DNA of 64,000 nucleotides from Pseudomonas ceruminis (GCF_021602025.1 NZ_BQHW01000003.1:310001-374000); one strand, 5' to 3'. Shown: positions 16,286 through 24,410, counted from the first letter of the stretch. The notes: generated by a model not told the origin, from the sequence alone. A program made the numbers and translations.

Positions 16286-16870
16286 TCAGTGACGGTGTTC
16301 GCGGGTGACCCCGGCGTCGTAGTGGCTGACCACCTGCTGCCAGCCAGCGGCGATCAATGCAGCCTGGCCGAGGTCGTCCGGGGTGACGGCGGCGCTGTCG
16401 CGGCGTAGCCAGACATCGGCCTGGCCGCTGCTGTCCCCCGGCAGGATCAGCAGGAAGCTGCCGGCGAGCTGTGGATCCTGACTGCGACCCAGGTAGGCAC
16501 CGGTCTGCAGCCACAGCCACTGGTGGCTGCCGCGGCTTTGGCTGCCGGCGTCCTCCACGAACGGCGGCAGGCTTTCCGCTGCCAAGGCGTCCACGCCTGG
16601 CACGGCGGCAGTTTCCTCGCGCAACAGTTGGATTTCGTCGAACGCGACGCGCAGGTCGGTATAGATGCCCTGTTCAGCGGCTGTCAGGTCGCGGCGCGCA
16701 TCAACCTGGTGGCTGGCGATGGCCTGCTCGTCCTCGCGCTCCCCACGCATCCACACTACGGTGGCGGCAAGGACGACGATCAGCAGGCTGATCAGCACCA
16801 CGTAAAGGGTTTCATGCCCGGCCCCGGCCGGGCGTACCACCTGGGTACGGCGCATGGTCGGGTTATTCAT
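16286..16870 (-). CDS. fpvK: FpvK: single-pass membrane protein, DUF6162-like
   Basis: This 194-residue protein has one membrane helix at about residues 22-42 (LYVVLISLLIVVLAATVVWM) and a soluble, probably periplasmic, domain with WLWLQTGAYLGR; it ends in HRH, a possible metal ligand. Position and size match FpvK of P. aeruginosa, part of the inner-membrane complex around the reductase FpvG. ATGA overlap with fpvJ upstream. Its exact function is not established. Confidence 0.82.
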   Translation of the reverse strand: MNNPTMRRTQVVRPAGAGHETLYVVLISLLIVVLAATVVWMRGEREDEQAIASHQVDARRDLTAAEQGIYTDLRVAFDEIQLLREETAAVPGVDALAAESLPPFVEDAGSQSRGSHQWLWLQTGAYLGRSQDPQLAGSFLLILPGDSSGQADVWLRRDSAAVTPDDLGQAALIAAGWQQVVSHYDAGVTREHRH

Positions 16871-17187
16871 GGTTGCGCGATGTCGGCGTAGTCGACTTCC
16901 ACCACATGGCCTGGGCCGGCGTCGAACAGCACATAGAATTCGCCATCCGGGCGCTTGAAGGTCAGGGTCGAATCTTCGCCAAGCTTGCCACCGACCAGTA
17001 CCTGCTCGTCATAACCGATCACGTCCAGGGTCACGCCAGGGGCGCCGCTGCCATCCGAGAAGCCACCGGTGCATCTGACCTGGCCACCGTCCACTTCTTC
17101 ACATTCGCACATCGGGTTGTGCGCCAGGGCCGGGCCTGCGGCCAGCACCAGCAAGGGCAGGGCGAGCCTGCGCATCAGGTGTTTCAT
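16867..17187 (-). CDS. fpvJ: FpvJ: small secreted protein of the iron-release complex
   Basis: The 106-residue protein has a signal peptide (MKHLMRRLALPLLVLAAGPALA) and a mature start HNPMCECEE, with a third cysteine in VRCTGG. The remainder resembles a small beta-sandwich ending in HVVEVDYADI. The ATG at 17187 has a perfect AAGGAGG site; a longer open frame to 17295 lies inside fpvH. Position matches FpvJ of P. aeruginosa. The CxC-x7-C pattern next to a reductase suggests metal or thiol chemistry, but this is inference. Confidence 0.82.
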   Translation of the reverse strand: MKHLMRRLALPLLVLAAGPALAHNPMCECEEVDGGQVRCTGGFSDGSGAPGVTLDVIGYDEQVLVGGKLGEDSTLTFKRPDGEFYVLFDAGPGHVVEVDYADIAQP

Positions 17188-17723
17188 GGTTTGCCTCCTT
17201 TTTTCTCGAGCCAGGCCACGGTGGCTGGCGACGCCTTGGCCAAGGGCACCGACGCTTGGTGCATGCTGCCGTCCCAGCCTTCGATGGTGATCCACACCTG
17301 CGCATCAGGTTGGGTGCGTGGTGGTATGGGCAGGTTCGTGCCCATGCGGTAGGGCGCGCCGAAGAAGATGGTGCCGGCGGCGCGCAGGCTGCGGGGCTTG
17401 CCAATGCGCAGGTAGACGGCCTTGACGTCGCTGATGCAGGCCTTGCACAGCGCGGCGTTGAACAGCTTGAAATGGCCCGCCGTGCCGTCGGCGCGAGGGG
17501 GTTCGCTACGCAGTTCGGCCAGGTCGAGGCTGTAAGGGCCCACCTGAATGTCGTTGATCGGGTTCACCCCCAACCCGGCATCACCGCGAAACAGCTTGGC
17601 ATCGGCAAAATACTTGGGCATGAACCCCAAGGGGATGAGGATGAGCAAGATGTTCAGGTGGAAGCGCCATTTCAGCCACAGCTGTTTGAGGGGGCGGTTG
17701 GGCAGGGCCTGGGACTGGCTCAT
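17184..17723 (-). CDS. fpvH: FpvH: membrane-anchored component of the iron-release complex
   Basis: The 179-residue protein has one N-terminal membrane segment (FHLNILLILIPLGFMPKYF) and a periplasmic domain containing a CKAC motif and the TIFFGAPYRMGTNLPIPPR stretch. Position and length match FpvH of P. aeruginosa, which supports the reductase FpvG. It overlaps both neighbours by 4 bp (ATGA). I placed the start at 17723 because the upstream extension lies within fpvG. Confidence 0.85.
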   Translation of the reverse strand: MSQSQALPNRPLKQLWLKWRFHLNILLILIPLGFMPKYFADAKLFRGDAGLGVNPINDIQVGPYSLDLAELRSEPPRADGTAGHFKLFNAALCKACISDVKAVYLRIGKPRSLRAAGTIFFGAPYRMGTNLPIPPRTQPDAQVWITIEGWDGSMHQASVPLAKASPATVAWLEKKGGKP

Positions 17724-18919
17724 GGGCGTATCTCCACGGGGTTGTCGCTGCCTGACGTGCGGGTAGGGGGCGTGCGCTCGCTGCGTTTGAGGGCGGCTGC
17801 GGTCGCCTGGGCGGTGCGCTTGGTCCAGATCAACAGGCCACTGAATACCATCAGGGTCAGGATCAGGCCGAAGAAGAACCACACCAGTTTGATCGGCAGG
17901 CCGCCAAAGTCACCGGTGTGCAAGGGGCGCATGGATTCGGTGACGAACTCCAGGGCAGAGCGGTCCGCAAGCAGGAACTGGCTGTCTACCACGCGGGTAT
18001 AGGGATTGACCTCGGCCGTCTGGTACATCAACGGGTACCAGCCGCGCCCGCCCAGGCTGATATGGCTGTAGGCGGTGGCGGGCAGGGAGATGAAGCTGAT
18101 GTCCAGGCCCGGGATGGCCAGGCCGGCGATGCGCGCGGCTTCGTCCAGGTCGATGCGCGGTGCTGGGCTGCCGTCGCTGGTCAGGGGTACATCTTCGCGG
18201 GCGATCACCGGCACGATCGGTTCGCTGGATATCGTGATCTGGTTGTCGAACAGGATCGCCCGGATCAGGAACCAGACCCCGGTGATGGCAATGACGGCGA
18301 TAAACCATATCGACCAGACGCCCGCCAGGCGATGCACGTCGCCCCAAAAGATCCGCGAGCCGTGGCCCGTGCGCACCGGCTTGAAAAAGCCCTTCCAGAA
18401 TTTTTTGTACACCACCAGCCCGGTGACCAGCGACGCCAGCATCGGCAGGCCGAGCAGCGAGACCAGGTACCAGCCCCAGCTGAAGCCGTTGGTGAAAGGC
18501 ACCAGCCACCAGCCGTGCAGGGCGCGGGTGAACGCTTCGAAATTGAAGTCCGGGCTCTTGCCCTGGATGGCCCCGGTGTACGGGTTGACGTACAGCGTCG
18601 GGCTGGTGCCGTCGGGGTAGGTCACACTGGCTGTGAGGGCGAAGTGAGAGCCGTCGGGCTGGCTCAGTGAGCGCACCATCATTTGCGGCTCGGCGTGGTT
18701 CAGCGCGCTCAGCACTTGCTGAAAGCTCAGCCGTTCGGCGCTGTCGTCGGGCTTGCTGGCACGGACATCGGGGTTGGCCAGCCAGACGATTTCCTGGCTG
18801 ACCACCGCGAGCATGCCGGTAAAGCAGACAATCAGCACGAAGAACCAGATCGGCAGGGCGAGCCAGCTGTGCACGAGGAACCACAACTTGGACTTGGATT
18901 TTTTCTGAGATTTGGCCAT
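17720..18919 (-). CDS. fpvG: FpvG: PepSY-type inner-membrane reductase for ferripyoverdine
   Basis: The 399-residue PepSY-associated membrane protein begins MAKSQKKSKSKLWFLVHSWL. Four hydrophobic helices are visible: near residues 15-35, at GWYLVSLLGLPMLASLVTGL, at LAGVWSIWFIAVIAITGVWF and near the C-terminus. Histidines in VHSWLALP, ALHGWWL and DVHRLAGVWS fit the haem-like ligand set of this family. In P. aeruginosa, FpvG is the inner-membrane reductase that frees iron from pyoverdine by turning Fe3+ to Fe2+. The ATG at 18919 was chosen over 19063, whose extra residues do not resemble the family. First gene of the operon; a possible Fur site lies 64-80 bp upstream. Confidence 0.9.
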   Translation of the reverse strand: MAKSQKKSKSKLWFLVHSWLALPIWFFVLIVCFTGMLAVVSQEIVWLANPDVRASKPDDSAERLSFQQVLSALNHAEPQMMVRSLSQPDGSHFALTASVTYPDGTSPTLYVNPYTGAIQGKSPDFNFEAFTRALHGWWLVPFTNGFSWGWYLVSLLGLPMLASLVTGLVVYKKFWKGFFKPVRTGHGSRIFWGDVHRLAGVWSIWFIAVIAITGVWFLIRAILFDNQITISSEPIVPVIAREDVPLTSDGSPAPRIDLDEAARIAGLAIPGLDISFISLPATAYSHISLGGRGWYPLMYQTAEVNPYTRVVDSQFLLADRSALEFVTESMRPLHTGDFGGLPIKLVWFFFGLILTLMVFSGLLIWTKRTAQATAAALKRSERTPPTRTSGSDNPVEIRP

Positions 18920-18982
18920 CGGTCGTCTTCTGAAATAGGGGGCGAGCACATGCCCAGCCAAAGGGGCTGCATCTATAAGGAC

Positions 18983-18999
18983 GAATGAGAATGGAAATC
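18983..18999. promoter_or_regulatory. Possible Fur box upstream of fpvG
   Basis: GAATGAGAATGGAAATC matches 11 of 17 positions of the palindromic Fur consensus. It lies where an iron-responsive promoter is expected for the fpv operon. A TAAAT/CGT pair nearby has 22-bp spacing, so it is not a PvdS promoter. Confidence 0.35.
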
Positions 19000-19040
19000 C
19001 TGCCGATTTAAGTGAAAGCAAATGTTTCAGAATGCACAAA

Positions 19041-19072
19041 GCCGACAGCGCGCCCTTAGGCACCCTGTCGGC
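19041..19072 (-). terminator. Terminator after pvdA
   Basis: GCCGACAG (19041-19048) and CTGTCGGC (19065-19072) form a perfect 8-bp stem around a GC-rich loop, followed on the minus strand by TTTGTGC. It lies between the pvdA stop and the fpv promoter. Confidence 0.65.
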
Positions 19073-19093
19073 GTTGTCATGGTTTGAACGCTA

Positions 19094-20428
19094 TCAGGCG
19101 CTGGTCAGGGCGACCGCTGCTGGCGTTTTGTCGAGCTGACGCGCTAAGTCGTGGTACAGCGCCTGGCCGATTTCTGCGGCGCGGGAGGGCAGTACCGACA
19201 GCAATGTGTCGCTCAGGCCATGGCTGTTCTCGCAGAAGCCTTGCAGGTAAACCGAGGCTTGCAGGTCCGGGCTGGTCAGTACCCGATAGTTGCGGTCGAC
19301 GCTGAAGTCGTCCAGGTAGCCCGCCAGCGGTGCCAGCAGGTCGCGGTGTGAACGGCGCTCGTAGCCCGTGGCGAGAATCACTGCATCGTAGCGGTGGGTC
19401 TGCTGCTGGCCGGTCGCCAGGTCACGCAGGGTCAGCTCGATGCCATCGCGGGTGGCCACCACCGCCTCGACCTGGCGACGGCATAGCACGTTGTGGCGGA
19501 ACTGGTGCGATACCTTCTGACGGTAGAGGATGCCGTAGATGCGCTCGATCAGGTCCAGGTCGACTACCGAGTAGTTGGTGTTGTGGTATTCGCCCAGCAG
19601 CTTGGCCCGCTGGTCGGCCGGCTCGTTGTAGACCAGGTCGGTGTAGTCCGGCGAGAAAATTTCGTTGACGAACGGGCTGTCGTCGGCGGGTTTGAGCGCA
19701 GAGCCGCGTAGGATCATGTCGACCTTGACCGACGGGTAGCTGTCGTTGAGGTCGATGAAGGCTTCCGCGGCGCTCTGGCCAGAGCCGATCACTGCGATGC
19801 GCATAGGTTTGCCCTCGGTGCAGGGCAGTTTGTCGAGGCTGCTCAAATACTGCGAGTGGTGGAAGACGCGCGGGTCATCCTTGAACGCGCCGAATTTTTC
19901 CGGGATTTTCGGCGTGCCGCCACTGCCGACCACTACCGAGCGGGTTCGTCGGCTGTATTCACGGCCTTGGGTATCGCAGGACACCAGGCGCAGATGCTCC
20001 ACACGGCCGCCTTTCACTTCCGGCTCGATACGCAGCACCTCCTCACCATACACGGCCTGTGCGGCGAAATGCTCAGCCGCCCAGCGCAGGTAATCGTTGT
20101 ACTCCAGGCGGCAGGGGTAGAACGTACCGAGGTTGATGAAGTCGGCCAGACGCTGCTTCTGGTGCAGGTAGTTGACGAAACTGTAGGGGCTGGTCGGATT
20201 GCGCAGCGAAACCAGGTCCTTGAGGAAAGAAATCTGCAGTTCGCTCTGGGTGGCCAGGGTTTCTCCGTGCCAGCGGTATTCCTTCTGCTTGTCGATGAAC
20301 AGGGCGTCGAGTGCGTGGCCCTGGCTCTGCGCGAGTTCTTCCAGGGCGATGGCCAAGGCCAGGTTGGAAGGGCCGAAGCCCACGCCTATCAGGTCTTTGA
20401 TGGTTTCCGGGTGTGAAGACTGGCTCAT
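19094..20428 (-). CDS. pvdA: L-ornithine N5-monooxygenase
   Basis: This 444-residue FAD- and NADPH-dependent enzyme hydroxylates ornithine, the first committed step for the hydroxamate ligands of pyoverdine. It shows the FAD motif GVGFGPSNLALA near residue 16, the NADPH motif IAVIGSGQSAAEAF near 210, and ATGYERR near 350. The N-terminal part also has the family's DALFIDKQKEYRWH and FLKDLVSLRNPTSPY stretches. A PvdS-type promoter lies 74-97 bp upstream, and a hairpin terminator follows the gene. Its neighbour is the fpv iron-release operon. Confidence 0.96.
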   Translation of the reverse strand: MSQSSHPETIKDLIGVGFGPSNLALAIALEELAQSQGHALDALFIDKQKEYRWHGETLATQSELQISFLKDLVSLRNPTSPYSFVNYLHQKQRLADFINLGTFYPCRLEYNDYLRWAAEHFAAQAVYGEEVLRIEPEVKGGRVEHLRLVSCDTQGREYSRRTRSVVVGSGGTPKIPEKFGAFKDDPRVFHHSQYLSSLDKLPCTEGKPMRIAVIGSGQSAAEAFIDLNDSYPSVKVDMILRGSALKPADDSPFVNEIFSPDYTDLVYNEPADQRAKLLGEYHNTNYSVVDLDLIERIYGILYRQKVSHQFRHNVLCRRQVEAVVATRDGIELTLRDLATGQQQTHRYDAVILATGYERRSHRDLLAPLAGYLDDFSVDRNYRVLTSPDLQASVYLQGFCENSHGLSDTLLSVLPSRAAEIGQALYHDLARQLDKTPAAVALTSA

Positions 20429-20501
20429 GGCTGCGATTCCATAATGGTCGAATGTGGACGCCCGCCGGGGCTCCGGCTCCTGCGCAAGTACATTGGTTGG
20501 A

Positions 20502-20525
20502 ACGAGCCACGTTGTGGGGAATTTA
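20502..20525 (-). promoter_or_regulatory. PvdS-type promoter of pvdA
   Basis: On the minus strand TAAAT (20521-20525) and CGT (20502-20504) are separated by exactly 16 bp, matching the iron-starvation promoter of PvdS. The transcript would start about 70 bp before the pvdA ATG. Confidence 0.8.
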
Positions 20526-20558
20526 CTGAACGGCGAGGGGGGGGTGAACGGCTGACGC

Positions 20559-20585
20559 TAAAGATCTGCGTCAGGCCGCCGATAG
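20559..20585 (+). promoter_or_regulatory. FliA (sigma-28) promoter
   Basis: TAAA (20559-20562), 15 bp, then GCCGATAG (20578-20585) is one base away from the TAAA-N15-GCCGATAA consensus of the flagellar sigma factor FliA. It lies about 40 bp before the ATG of the small coiled-coil gene at 20627, with a normal leader length. Confidence 0.8.
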
Positions 20586-20626
20586 GCAGGGCATCGCACG
20601 GACCCGTTCACAGCAGGGAGAACGTC

Positions 20627-21061
20627 ATGGTAGGTATTACAGCAGTCATCAACAGCAGCAATTCGGCCCAGGTACTCAACGCCGGCCAGGCAGCCAAGGA
20701 CAAGGAAACCGAGAAAACCGAGGAGGGCCGCTCTACGACGCAGGTCGATACTTCCAAGCTGCGCAACGGCGGCCAGGCTCAAGGCGCTGAAGAAAGTAGC
20801 GCAAGTGAAGAGCCGGGATACATCAAGCAGTTGCGTGAGATGATCAAGCGCATGCAAAAGCAGCTGGCTGACGAACAGAAGCAGTTGGCCGACCTGATGG
20901 CACAGAAGGACGAGGGCACCAAGCTTGCGGCGGTAACGGCCAAACAGGCCAGCATCTCGACCCTGACCGGCGAGATCATGAAGGCTACTGCGCAGCTGCT
21001 CGAAGCCCTGGCCAAAACCGGTGGCAGCAGCGCCGGTGGCTCGGTCAACACCCAGGCCTGA
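20627..21061 (+). CDS. Small coiled-coil protein behind a FliA promoter
   Basis: I do not recognise this 144-residue protein. It has no signal peptide or membrane segment. Residues 1-60 are polar and probably disordered (SSNSAQVLNAGQAAKDKETE). Residues 64-125 form a strongly predicted coiled coil (QLREMIKRMQKQLADEQKQL, then a second helix ending MKATAQLLEALA). The tail is Gly/Ser-rich. The shape recalls small flagellar or secretion-chaperone-like proteins, but this is only an impression. The ATG at 20627 has a GGGAG site, and the consensus FliA promoter suggests expression with late flagellar genes. Confidence 0.75.
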   Translation: MVGITAVINSSNSAQVLNAGQAAKDKETEKTEEGRSTTQVDTSKLRNGGQAQGAEESSASEEPGYIKQLREMIKRMQKQLADEQKQLADLMAQKDEGTKLAAVTAKQASISTLTGEIMKATAQLLEALAKTGGSSAGGSVNTQA

Positions 21062-21124
21062 GGCAGCCCGACACCCGCCCCATCATCACTGGCGTCTCGA
21101 CGATGAGGCGGGGCCGGTCTAGTG

Positions 21125-22051
21125 CTACTCCGATGCCAATCGGCTCTTGTTCTGGCGGTCCGACTTGTACTGCATCGCCACCGCCGGTGCTGGCTTGGCC
21201 GCGCCTGTTTCCAGCCATTGACGCATGCGGCTGGCATCGGCGAAGTGGGTGTATTTGCCGAAGGCGTCGAGGATCACCATGGCCACCGGGCGGTTGTCCA
21301 TGCGGGTCAACAGCACCAGGCAATGGCCTGCCTCATTGGTGAAGCCCGTCTTGGTCAGCTTGATGTCCCAGTTGCTCTTGTTCACCAGGTGGTCGGTATT
21401 GCGGAACCCCAGCGTGTAGTTGGGCTTGCGGAAAGCCACGGTCTTCTCGCGGGTGGTCGACAGCTCGCTCAGCATCGGGTATTTGCGCGATGCCATCAGC
21501 AGCTTGGCCAGGTCGCGGGCGTTGGAAACGTTCTGCGTCGACAGGCCTGTGGGCTCAACGTAGCGGGTATGGCTCATGCCCAGGCTGCGCGCCTTGGCAT
21601 TCATGGCTTTGATGAAGGCCGGGTAACCCCCCGGGTAATGGTTGGCCAGGGTCGTGGCGGCGCGGTTTTCCGACGACATCAACGTGATCAGCAGCGTTTC
21701 GCGGCGGTTGAGCTCACTGCCCAGGCGTACCCGCGAATAGACACCTTTCATGTCCGGGTTGTTGGCGATGGTCATGGTGAGCATCTCATCCATGGGCAGC
21801 TTGGCGTCCAGCACCACCATCGCGGTCATCAGCTTGGTCACTGAGGCAATGGGGACTACGCGGTCGGCATGGCTGGAATACAATTCCTGGTTGCTGTTCA
21901 GGTCGATCAGCAGCGCACTGCCTGATGCCAGGTGCAATTTGGACGGGTCGCGTTGAACCTGGGCCGGGGGTTGTGCAGCAGCGGTCGACGGAAGGGTCGC
22001 GGTTCCTGTGAGCAACAGCAGCAGGCTGAGGATGGACAGGGATGTTTTCAC
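21125..22051 (-). CDS. pbpG: D-alanyl-D-alanine endopeptidase, PBP7 type
   Basis: This periplasmic serine peptidase (about 308 residues) of family S11 trims peptidoglycan cross-links. It has a signal peptide ([16 protein letters not shown]), the catalytic SVTK motif near residue 77, the SEN triad element and KTG ([12 protein letters not shown]). The start is a GTG: 22051 gives a normal signal peptide with a lysine, and GTG at 22063 is also possible. The open frame to 22171 adds residues with no signal character. It stands alone; the gene on its left reads toward it on the other strand. Confidence 0.88.
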   Translation of the reverse strand: MKTSLSILSLLLLLTGTATLPSTAAAQPPAQVQRDPSKLHLASGSALLIDLNSNQELYSSHADRVVPIASVTKLMTAMVVLDAKLPMDEMLTMTIANNPDMKGVYSRVRLGSELNRRETLLITLMSSENRAATTLANHYPGGYPAFIKAMNAKARSLGMSHTRYVEPTGLSTQNVSNARDLAKLLMASRKYPMLSELSTTREKTVAFRKPNYTLGFRNTDHLVNKSNWDIKLTKTGFTNEAGHCLVLLTRMDNRPVAMVILDAFGKYTHFADASRMRQWLETGAAKPAPAVAMQYKSDRQNKSRLASE

Positions 22052-22368
22052 GTTGAGGCTCACTAAAGGTTGGTATGTCGTTGGCTGTGCAAGGGTTTTC
22101 CCCCTAAAAACCGCTCGCATTCTGGAGTATGGCTTAATCCCTGTCGAATGCCTTATGACTAAAGGGCGCAACGTGAACGAAATTTAATCCTGCTCTCAAA
22201 ATGGTATGGATGAACGCAGACGTAGAAATCGCCCGCCGATGCCGCGACCATTGATGATGTCGTTGTTCAGTGGCAACGGCTCCTGCACAGGATGCCAGGG
22301 GATGAACAAAAAAAGGCCCGCCAGAGGCGGGCCGGAAGAGGCGTAGGGAGCAACGCACAACAAATACT
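22052..22368. other. Intergenic region between pbpG and a small gene
   Basis: No credible gene is visible here. The left part should hold the pbpG promoter (read to the left). The only clear structure is the terminator at 22307-22333. Confidence 0.6.
22307..22333 (-). terminator. Rho-independent terminator of the 60-residue gene
   Basis: On the minus strand GGCCCGCC, a 3-base loop and GGCGGGCC form a perfect stem, followed by a run of seven or more T. It lies 36 bp after the stop of the small gene at 22369. Confidence 0.9.
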
Positions 22369-22551
22369 TCAAGCCAGCAGGCAAGCCTCCTGCAGCTGTT
22401 CGGCCAGCGCCTGGGCAGAGGCCCGGCTGGCCAGCGGGCCGCTTACGGCTTCACCGTTGCGCACCAAGTACCAGCATGCCAGCAGGCCTTGCTCGCGCAG
22501 GGTAGTAGGGACAGCGCTGCCGACGACGGACATGATCTGGATAGCGGCCAT
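22369..22551 (-). CDS. Conserved hypothetical small protein (60 aa)
   Basis: I do not recognise the family. The protein begins MAAIQIMSVVGSAVPTTLRE and contains LLACWYLVRNGEAVSGPLAS, with an alternating pattern that suggests a small beta-alpha fold. There is no signal peptide. Support for a real gene is good: a textbook AGGAGGT ribosome site before the ATG at 22551 and a strong Rho-independent terminator after the stop. Confidence 0.7.
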   Translation of the reverse strand: MAAIQIMSVVGSAVPTTLREQGLLACWYLVRNGEAVSGPLASRASAQALAEQLQEACLLA

Positions 22552-22646
22552 GGGAGACCTCCTGTGAAACATGGCCCTACCTTACGCAGCCGCCGGCGCG
22601 GTTTGAAATCAACTCGCTCAATAGTGCTCATCAGTTTTATCAACGG

Positions 22647-22970
22647 TTACCAGCGTGGCGGCCCGTAATACACCGGCGGCGGGCCATAGCGGTACACCGG
22701 CGGCGGTGCAGGCACGTAGTACGGTTGGTAATAGACCGGCGGTGGCGGCGCCTGTACATACACTGGCGGCGGCGAATAATAAGCAGGTTGACGTTCGACG
22801 TAGACGGTCCGGTCGTGGCCACCGGAAACTGTCGCCCCGACCACAGCCCCGACGACGGCCGCACCGAGCAGGGGACCAGGGCCATACCAGCCACCACCGT
22901 GGGCGCAGGCCTGCCCACTGATGGCCAGGGCACCGACCAGCAGGGCGATTCCGGGGATAAGACGGTTCAT
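22647..22970 (-). CDS. Secreted Pro/Tyr-rich protein with glycine-zipper segment
   Basis: This 107-residue protein has a signal peptide (MNRLIPGIALLVGALAISGQACA) and a glycine-zipper stretch (LLGAAVVGAVVGATVSGG). From about residue 60 there is a low-complexity tail made of PPPVY-type repeats rich in Tyr and Pro. The ATG at 22970 follows GAGGAAG. Such proteins are common in pseudomonads and are thought to be envelope-associated; the function is unknown. Confidence 0.8.
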   Translation of the reverse strand: MNRLIPGIALLVGALAISGQACAHGGGWYGPGPLLGAAVVGAVVGATVSGGHDRTVYVERQPAYYSPPPVYVQAPPPPVYYQPYYVPAPPPVYRYGPPPVYYGPPRW

Positions 22971-23131
22971 GAGACTTCCTCGTAAGAAAACCCCGCGCTT
23001 GGGGCCTTACTACTATGACTCTGTGCACTGTCAGCTGAGTACACGGGAACGGTAAAGGTTGTGTAAGGGACGACAAGCGGTGGGCTCTGTTACGCTGAAC
23101 AAACGTTTCAGTCATGAAGAAGGAGCAGGTT

Positions 23132-23953
23132 ATGGCGGCAACTCCCAGCAGAGACACTGTGCTGTGCATTTCTCTTGCCGGTCGCCCCGGCCACTTTGGC
23201 GTGCGCTTTCATAACCACCTGTACCAGCAACTTGGGCTGGATTTCTATTACAAGGCGATGAGCACCGATGACCTGCCGGCTGCTGTGGCAGGTATCCGTG
23301 CGCTGGGCATACGGGGGTGCGGGGTATCGATGCCCTACAAGGAAGCGTGCATGGCCTTGGTCGATGAAATCGACCCCTCCGCCGCTGCGATCGAGTCGGT
23401 CAATACGCTGGTCAACACCGCCGGGCACCTCAAGGCGTACAACACCGACTACCTGGCGGTGCGCCAGTTGCTTGAGCAACATCAGGTAGACCCGGCCACC
23501 GCCTTCGCCCTGCGTGGCAGCGGGGGCATGGCCAAGGCGGTGGCCAGCGCCCTGCGTGATGCCGGGTTCCAGGAAGGGATCATCGTGGCGCGTAACGAGC
23601 AGGCCGGGCGGCAGCTGGCCGATCTGTGTGGCTACCGTTGGGTCGCCGACCTGGGTGATCTGTGCCCTCCAATGCTGGTGAACGTGACGCCGATCGGCAT
23701 GGCGGGTGGGCCGGAGGCCGAGCAGCTTGCGTTCAGCGAGAACGCCATTGCCGCCGCCGAGCGGGTGTTCGATGTGGTGGCGCTGCCAGCACAAACACCA
23801 TTGATTCGGCAGGCACAGGCGCTGGGCAAGCCGGTGATTACCGGGTTGGAGGTGATTGCATTACAGGCGCTTGAGCAGTTCGTACTGTATACCGGCGTGC
23901 GGCCGACTCAAGCGCAGATTGATGCTGCGGTGAAGTACGCACGGGATATCTAG
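23132..23953 (+). CDS. Shikimate 5-dehydrogenase-like protein
   Basis: The 273-residue protein has the shikimate dehydrogenase layout. The substrate domain has FGVRFHNHLYQQLGLDFYYK and GCGVSMPYKEACMALVDE, the latter carrying the catalytic lysine. A Rossmann domain follows (FALRGSGGMAKAVASALRDAG) with the VNVTPIGMAGG motif. The usual SxS substrate motif near the N-terminus reads CISLAGRPGHFG, so it belongs to the AroE-like (YdiB/SdhL) paralogues rather than the housekeeping AroE. The ATG at 23132 was preferred over 23114 because an AAGGAG site lies 7 bp before it. It stands alone. Confidence 0.85.
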   Translation: MAATPSRDTVLCISLAGRPGHFGVRFHNHLYQQLGLDFYYKAMSTDDLPAAVAGIRALGIRGCGVSMPYKEACMALVDEIDPSAAAIESVNTLVNTAGHLKAYNTDYLAVRQLLEQHQVDPATAFALRGSGGMAKAVASALRDAGFQEGIIVARNEQAGRQLADLCGYRWVADLGDLCPPMLVNVTPIGMAGGPEAEQLAFSENAIAAAERVFDVVALPAQTPLIRQAQALGKPVITGLEVIALQALEQFVLYTGVRPTQAQIDAAVKYARDI

Positions 23954-23968
23954 GTTGGGTGCCGGCTC

Positions 23969-24049
23969 TTCACGGGCCAAACCACCCCACTGGTTGTGCG
24001 CCCAGCGCGATGGCGTGGCCAACCGTTGGTGGTGAGCTTGGCCCGCGAA
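23969..24049. repeat. REP-like inverted pair
   Basis: TTCACGGGCCAA (23969-23980) and TTGGCCCGCGAA (24038-24049) are inverted and match at 11 of 12 positions, with a second palindromic stretch between them. It lies between the shikimate-dehydrogenase-like gene and a convergent small gene. Confidence 0.6.
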
Positions 24050-24070
24050 AGGGGCATTTGCACCATTGCA

Positions 24071-24313
24071 TCAGGAGGCACTGTGCTCCCTGTCCAGCCG
24101 CTCATCCACCAAGGCCCGGCCATGGGCCAGGGACACATGCTGAGCATGCTCAAGGTCCGAGAAGAACTTCATCGGCATCGATATTCGTTTGCTGGTATGG
24201 CCTTGCGGGTCGGTGATCAGGCAACCGGCGGCATAGGGAAGGGGAGAGTCGGGGTGAGGCATCACGCTGGCGGTGATGGTGTGGTCGCGGTATTCACAGT
24301 GAAGAGATTGCAT
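24071..24313 (-). CDS. Conserved hypothetical protein (80 aa)
   Basis: I do not recognise the family. It begins MQSLHCEYRDHTITASVMPH, contains LPYAAGCLITDPQGHTSKRI and a helical C-terminal part (EHAQHVSLAHGRALVDERLD). It is soluble, with no signal peptide. The ATG at 24313 has GAGGTAAGG just upstream; an extension to 24361 lacks this support. Confidence 0.65.
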   Translation of the reverse strand: MQSLHCEYRDHTITASVMPHPDSPLPYAAGCLITDPQGHTSKRISMPMKFFSDLEHAQHVSLAHGRALVDERLDREHSAS

Positions 24314-24410
24314 CGTCCTTACCTCGCTGTGGCATGTGAAGCGCTTACTTTCATATACCACAGCGAGAGGCCGGGAGTTCCCGGCCCGACGAACGAAGAC
24401 TGCCGTAGGG

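Noticed and set aside
18985-19012. TAAAT and CGT near the fpvG promoter as a PvdS site
   Set aside because: The spacing is 22 bp, not 16-17, so it does not fit.
20537-20544. Run of eight G between pvdA and the FliA-driven gene
   Set aside because: Probably a simple homopolymer. It is outside any gene and upstream of the FliA -35, so phase variation is not supported.
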